From Desulfovibrio sp. JC010 (GTDB lineage Bacteria > Desulfobacterota > Desulfovibrionia > Desulfovibrionales > Desulfovibrionaceae), in assembly GCF_010470675.1 (NCBI RefSeq), contig NZ_VOIQ01000003.1, forward strand, positions 186,001-250,000: a stretch of 64,000 nucleotides of DNA, read 5' to 3'. Shown piece by piece: positions 60,388-64,000 of the stretch. Within the stretch, counting starts at the first letter, position 1, and each line of letters begins with the position of its first letter. Position numbers and translations under genes: made by a program. Below the pieces are notes generated by a model, which was not told the DNA's origin, did not search any database, and was given only the letters and a program-made list of their open reading frames with translations.

Positions 60388-62286
60388 ATGAGCCGTCCAT
60401 ATAAAACAACACTTCCGGCACTGCTGATCAAAAATGGCCGCGACCGCGCTTCCCGCACTGCCATGCGTGAGAAATATCTCGGTATCTGGCAGTCATTTAC
60501 TTATAAGCAATATCTTGAAATTACATCGGAATTCGCCGCAGGGCTCAAGTCATTGGGTTTTGGGAAGGGCGATGCCATTGTCATTATCGGCGACAACCGC
60601 CCTGAGTGGCTTTGGGCGCAACTGGCGATTCAGGGCATCGGCGGTTATTCCGTGGGACTTTATCAGGACTCCCCGGCGGATGAGATCGGTTACATTTTTA
60701 CCCTTTCCGAGGCACGGCTCGTGGTTGCTGAGGATCAGGAGCAGGTGGACAAGATCCTGTCCATCCGTGACCAGCTCCCGGACCTCAAATACATAATTTA
60801 TCATGACCCCAAAGGGCTGGTGGATTATGATGAGCAAGGACTTATGTCCTTTGATGACATCAGGTCGCTCGGCAAGGCTAAGGCTGATCAATTCGAAACA
60901 TGGACTGCTGAAGTTGTTCCCGAAGATGTAGCGATTATCGCCACTACCTCCGGTTCTACCGGGCGTCCCAAGCTGGCTATGCTGACCCATGAGAATCTCC
61001 TGTCCATGGCTTGGAATCTCGGTGACTCTGATCCCAAGAAGGAGTCCGATGAATTCGTATCCTTCCTCCCGCTGGCCTGGATGGGGGAGCAGATGATGGC
61101 TGTGGCTTCAGCTTTGCTTTTCGGATTTTGCGTAAACTTTCCTGAAGAGCCGGACACTGTGCAGGAAAATATCCGTGAGATCGGGCCTCATCTCATTTTC
61201 TCGCCGCCGCGTGTGTGGGAAAATATGGCTGCCAAAGTCCGTGTCCGTATTATGGAGACCACGCCGCTCAAACGCTGGCTGTTTAATAAATTTCTGCCCA
61301 TGGGCATCAATTATGCCGACAAGGTCTTGCACGGGCAGACTCCCTCTGCCTTGGATAAGTTCGGTTATTGGCTGGCCGAGGTCTGCCTTTTCCGGGCTCT
61401 CAGGGACCGTCTCGGATTTTCCCGCATTCGCAGCGGGTCCACCGGGGGCGCGCCGCTGGGGCCGGATACTTTCACTTTTTTTCATGCGCTGGGCATCAAC
61501 CTGAAGCAGATTTACGGGCAGACCGAAGTGGCGGGAATTTCCTGTATCCACAAGGACGGCTCTGTCAGTTTTGATACTGTGGGTGAGCCCATCCCGGAAA
61601 CTGAGATTAAAATTTCCGAAGAAGGCGAGGTGCTGACCAAGAGTCCTGCTGTCTTTAAGGGCTACCTTAAAAATGAGGAAGCCACTGCCGAAACCATTGA
61701 AGACGGCTGGCTCAAATCCGGTGATGCCGGATATTTCAAGGACAACGGGCAGCTGGTTATTATCGACCGCCTTTCCGATGTCATGACCCTCAATAGCGGC
61801 ATCCGTTTCTCCCCGCAGTTCATTGAGAACAAGATCAAGTTCTCCACCTACGTGCAGGAGGCGGTGGTCATCGGGCAGGACCGCGACTACATCACCGCCA
61901 TCATCTGTCTCGACAGTGATATTGCCGGGCGTTGGGCCGAACAGCAGCAGCTGACCTACACCACCTATCAGGATCTGGCTTCCAATCCCAATCTCTACGA
62001 CCTTATCAGCGAAGAAGTTGCATCCATCAATGAATCCTTGCAGGACGGCACTTCGGTTAAGCGTTTTGCATTGCTCTTTAAAGAACTGGACGCGGACGAC
62101 GGCGAACTGACCCGTACCCGCAAAATCCGCCGCAAAATCATAGGCGAGCGTTACGGCGATCTCATCCATGCCCTTTATAACGGTGCAAAGGAGATTAATC
62201 TCACCGCCCGTATCAAATATCAGGACGGCTCGGAGCGGACCATGTCCGGCCCTATAGCCATCCGCGAAATCAGCGAGGCCCGCTAA
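60388..62286 (+). CDS. Long-chain acyl-CoA synthetase-like AMP-binding enzyme
   Basis: 632 residues. AMP-binding motifs TSGSTGRPK and YGQTEVAG, then KSGDAGYFKDNG and a domain linking to the C-terminal lysine region. The length and the long insert match FadD15/bacterial ACSL types. Set between livG and livH with 1-nt spacing, so it is part of the operon. Probably activates a carboxylic acid imported by, or derived from, the transporter. AAGGAAGG precedes ATG 60388. Confidence 0.9.
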   Translation: MSRPYKTTLPALLIKNGRDRASRTAMREKYLGIWQSFTYKQYLEITSEFAAGLKSLGFGKGDAIVIIGDNRPEWLWAQLAIQGIGGYSVGLYQDSPADEIGYIFTLSEARLVVAEDQEQVDKILSIRDQLPDLKYIIYHDPKGLVDYDEQGLMSFDDIRSLGKAKADQFETWTAEVVPEDVAIIATTSGSTGRPKLAMLTHENLLSMAWNLGDSDPKKESDEFVSFLPLAWMGEQMMAVASALLFGFCVNFPEEPDTVQENIREIGPHLIFSPPRVWENMAAKVRVRIMETTPLKRWLFNKFLPMGINYADKVLHGQTPSALDKFGYWLAEVCLFRALRDRLGFSRIRSGSTGGAPLGPDTFTFFHALGINLKQIYGQTEVAGISCIHKDGSVSFDTVGEPIPETEIKISEEGEVLTKSPAVFKGYLKNEEATAETIEDGWLKSGDAGYFKDNGQLVIIDRLSDVMTLNSGIRFSPQFIENKIKFSTYVQEAVVIGQDRDYITAIICLDSDIAGRWAEQQQLTYTTYQDLASNPNLYDLISEEVASINESLQDGTSVKRFALLFKELDADDGELTRTRKIRRKIIGERYGDLIHALYNGAKEINLTARIKYQDGSERTMSGPIAIREISEAR

Positions 62287-63173
62287 TGGAATATTATCTC
62301 CAACTCATAATCAACGGCCTCGTGGTAGGTTCCATCTACAGTCTGGTGGCCCTTGGTTTTGTAATTATTTTCAAGGCCACCAAGGTGGTCAACTTCGCAC
62401 AGGGCGAAATGGTCATGGCCGGAGCGTACATCTGTTTCGCGCTCACCGTGCAGTACCAGCTGCCTTTCCTGCTTTCATTTCTGATCACACTGGTTTTCTC
62501 TCTCGTACTGGGAATACTGGTGGAGCGGATGGTGCTCAGGCCGCTCATCGGGGAGCCGATCATTTCGGTGGTCATGGTCACCATCGGTCTTTCGTCCATA
62601 CTCAAGTCGCTGGTGCAGGTCTTCTGGGGAACGCAGATCAGGGTTTTCCCGCCAATCCTGCCGCAGGAGCCGATTATGGTTTTCGGGCTGCCCATTGCCC
62701 CGGTCTACATCGCGGCTTCTGTGCTCTGCCTGCTGCTCTTCGCGGTATTCTCCCTGTTCTTCAAGTATTCATCGCTGGGCATTGCCATGCGGGCCACCGC
62801 TTTTGACCAGCAGGCCGCCCAGTCCATGGGTATCGGCATCAAGAACATCTTCGCCCTGTCGTGGTGTATCGCGGCGGTGGTTTCCTCCATCGGCGGAATC
62901 ATTCTCGGCAACATCAACGGCATCAACTCCCAGCTTGGGCATCTCGGTTTGAAAGTCTTCCCGGCGGTTATTCTGGGCGGACTTGACTCTCTGCTCGGAG
63001 CGGCTCTGGGCGGGCTCATCATCGGTGTGCTGGAGAATCTCAGCGAAGGACTTGCCCGCGATCTGTTGAATCTCGGCGGATTTAAGGAAGTTGCATCCTT
63101 TGTGGTGCTGGTCATCATCCTCATGGTCAAGCCTTACGGGCTGTTCGGCACCAAAGAAATCGAGAGAGTGTAA
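62286..63173 (+). CDS. livH: Branched-chain amino-acid-type ABC permease (LivH)
   Basis: 295 residues with about eight hydrophobic segments. NGLVVGSIYSLVALGFVIIFKATKVVNFAQGEMVMAGAY at the start and GGLDSLLGAALGGLIIGVLE near the end are LivH hallmarks. Start overlaps the ligase stop. Confidence 0.92.
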   Translation: MEYYLQLIINGLVVGSIYSLVALGFVIIFKATKVVNFAQGEMVMAGAYICFALTVQYQLPFLLSFLITLVFSLVLGILVERMVLRPLIGEPIISVVMVTIGLSSILKSLVQVFWGTQIRVFPPILPQEPIMVFGLPIAPVYIAASVLCLLLFAVFSLFFKYSSLGIAMRATAFDQQAAQSMGIGIKNIFALSWCIAAVVSSIGGIILGNINGINSQLGHLGLKVFPAVILGGLDSLLGAALGGLIIGVLENLSEGLARDLLNLGGFKEVASFVVLVIILMVKPYGLFGTKEIERV

Positions 63174-63174
63174 C

Positions 63175-64000
63175 ATGCAGAAATGCGGACTGTTTTTTAC
63201 AACTTACAATAGTGAAGACCAGCTTTTCCCGTCCACGTTCCAGAAAACGTGTCTCGGGCTGTTCATGGCGGCCATGCTGGCCGCGCCCTGCGTGCTGGAT
63301 TTCTACTACATATCGGTAATGAACCTGATCATGATCGCGGTTATCGGCGCAGTGTCCTTGAACCTGCTCACCGGGGTCTGCGGGCAGATGTCTCTGGGAC
63401 ATGGAGCCTTTGTGGGAGTAGGGGCCTACGGTTGCGCGGTTCTGGCTTCCAAAGGGCTTCCCTTTCTGCTTTGCCTGCTTGGGGGCGGGGCAATGGCTGC
63501 AATTGCCGGGATGATCTTTGGTATCCCTTCGCTGCGACTGAAGGGGATTTATCTTGCCATCTCAACACTGGCAGCACAGCTTATTCTGGAATACGTGTTC
63601 CTGCATTGGACATCCTTCACCGGAGGAGCCAACGGCATGCCTGTTGATTCACCGGAAATCTTCGGCTTCATGTTCGATTCTGACGAGAAGATGTTTTATC
63701 TCATTTTCGCTATCACCACTGTCTGCGTGCTCGGCGTATCAAACATTGTGCGTTCCCGTTCGGGCCGCGCTTTTGTCGCTATCCGCGATTTCTACCAGTC
63801 GGCGGAGAACGTGGGGGTGAATCTTTTCCAGTATAAGCTGCAGGCTTTTGCCACCAGTTCATTCATGGCCGGTCTCGCCGGTGGACTCTGGGCTTACTAC
63901 ACCATGTACATTACCCCGGAGCAGTTCTCCATCGGGCTGTCCATCAGTTATCTGGCCATGATCATCATCGGCGGCATGGGCTCGGTGCTCGGTTCCATCT
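63175..64000 (+). CDS. livM: Branched-chain amino-acid-type ABC permease (LivM), partial
   Basis: Open to the right edge, 275 codons seen. MNLIMIAVIGAVSLNLLTGVCGQMSLGHGAFVGVGAYG and the EAA-like SGRAFVAIRDFYQSAENVGVN are LivM motifs. The ATG at 63175 lies 1 bp after livH. A further livF and binding-protein gene are expected beyond the window. Confidence 0.9.
   Translation, partial: MQKCGLFFTTYNSEDQLFPSTFQKTCLGLFMAAMLAAPCVLDFYYISVMNLIMIAVIGAVSLNLLTGVCGQMSLGHGAFVGVGAYGCAVLASKGLPFLLCLLGGGAMAAIAGMIFGIPSLRLKGIYLAISTLAAQLILEYVFLHWTSFTGGANGMPVDSPEIFGFMFDSDEKMFYLIFAITTVCVLGVSNIVRSRSGRAFVAIRDFYQSAENVGVNLFQYKLQAFATSSFMAGLAGGLWAYYTMYITPEQFSIGLSISYLAMIIIGGMGSVLGSI

Noticed and set aside
61108-62169. 353-codon open frame on the reverse strand
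   Set aside because: Shadow of the acyl-CoA ligase gene; low-complexity composition and no motif.

Overview
The window looks like a piece of the chromosome of a marine sulfate-reducing deltaproteobacterium of the Desulfovibrionales (Maridesulfovibrio-like). This is inferred from protein content and gene order: a polysulfide/thiosulfate-reductase-type molybdoenzyme with rhodaneses, a glycerol cluster coupled to EtfAB and an HdrD-like membrane protein, a DUF3450/ExbB/ExbD/TonB cluster and a liv transporter with an embedded acyl-CoA ligase. No species name can be read from the sequence alone.

About 1-15.9 kb is accessory, AT-rich DNA. It holds a partial Cap4/DUF4297-like nuclease gene, a small tyrosine recombinase with DUF2958 and a cysteine-peptidase-like gene, a Rep-like gene, a WYL regulator and a lipoprotein. 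Next comes a ubiquitin-like operon (triple-ubiquitin protein, DUF6791-ThiF E1, DUF6527) divergent from a sigma-like / unknown / ImmA-IrrE metallopeptidase operon. Then follow an AbiE-type toxin-antitoxin pair, a leucine-rich-repeat gene and a compact radical-SAM RiPP cluster (YkgJ protein, radical SAM enzyme, two precursor-like peptides, PqqD-like protein). The stretch ends in a 47-bp copy of the 3' half of a tRNA-Thr(CGU).

From 15.87 to 26.91 kb lies a second island of 10,991 bp, bounded by two identical 47-bp tRNA-Thr 3'-end direct repeats with its integrase beside the right repeat. It carries an AlpA-like gene, probable replication genes, a 21-bp-period iteron array inside a long inverted repeat, TrbJ, TrbL and MobC but no recognisable relaxase or transfer ATPase, and a 740-residue membrane protein as likely cargo. 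The two islands are stacked in tandem at one tRNA site; the intact tRNA is not in the window.

From 27 kb on the DNA is mostly core-like. 27.1-34.5 kb is a sulfur-oxidoreduction locus: c-type cytochrome, molybdopterin/FeS/cytochrome-b complex, a three-domain rhodanese, a rhodanese-thioredoxin-like gene interrupted by an in-frame TGA, a TorD chaperone and a CstR-like CsoR-family regulator whose probable operator overlaps the first promoter. Then come a chemoreceptor, an EF-hand protein, an FmdE/molybdopterin-binding protein and a small AT-rich insert (sulfotransferase and radical SAM/SPASM protein). 41.5-53.2 kb is a glycerol locus: GntR/UTRA regulator with two palindromic operators, membrane protein, glpK, glpD, a GlcD/AGPS-like flavoprotein, an HdrD-like membrane FeS protein, etfBA and a DUF89 protein. 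53.2-58.2 kb is a reverse-strand TonB-energising operon. 58.9-64 kb is a CBS-ACT protein followed by livG, an AMP ligase, livH and livM (cut by the window end). A dispersed intergenic repeat of about 85 bp occurs four times in the core part, each time just upstream of a start codon.
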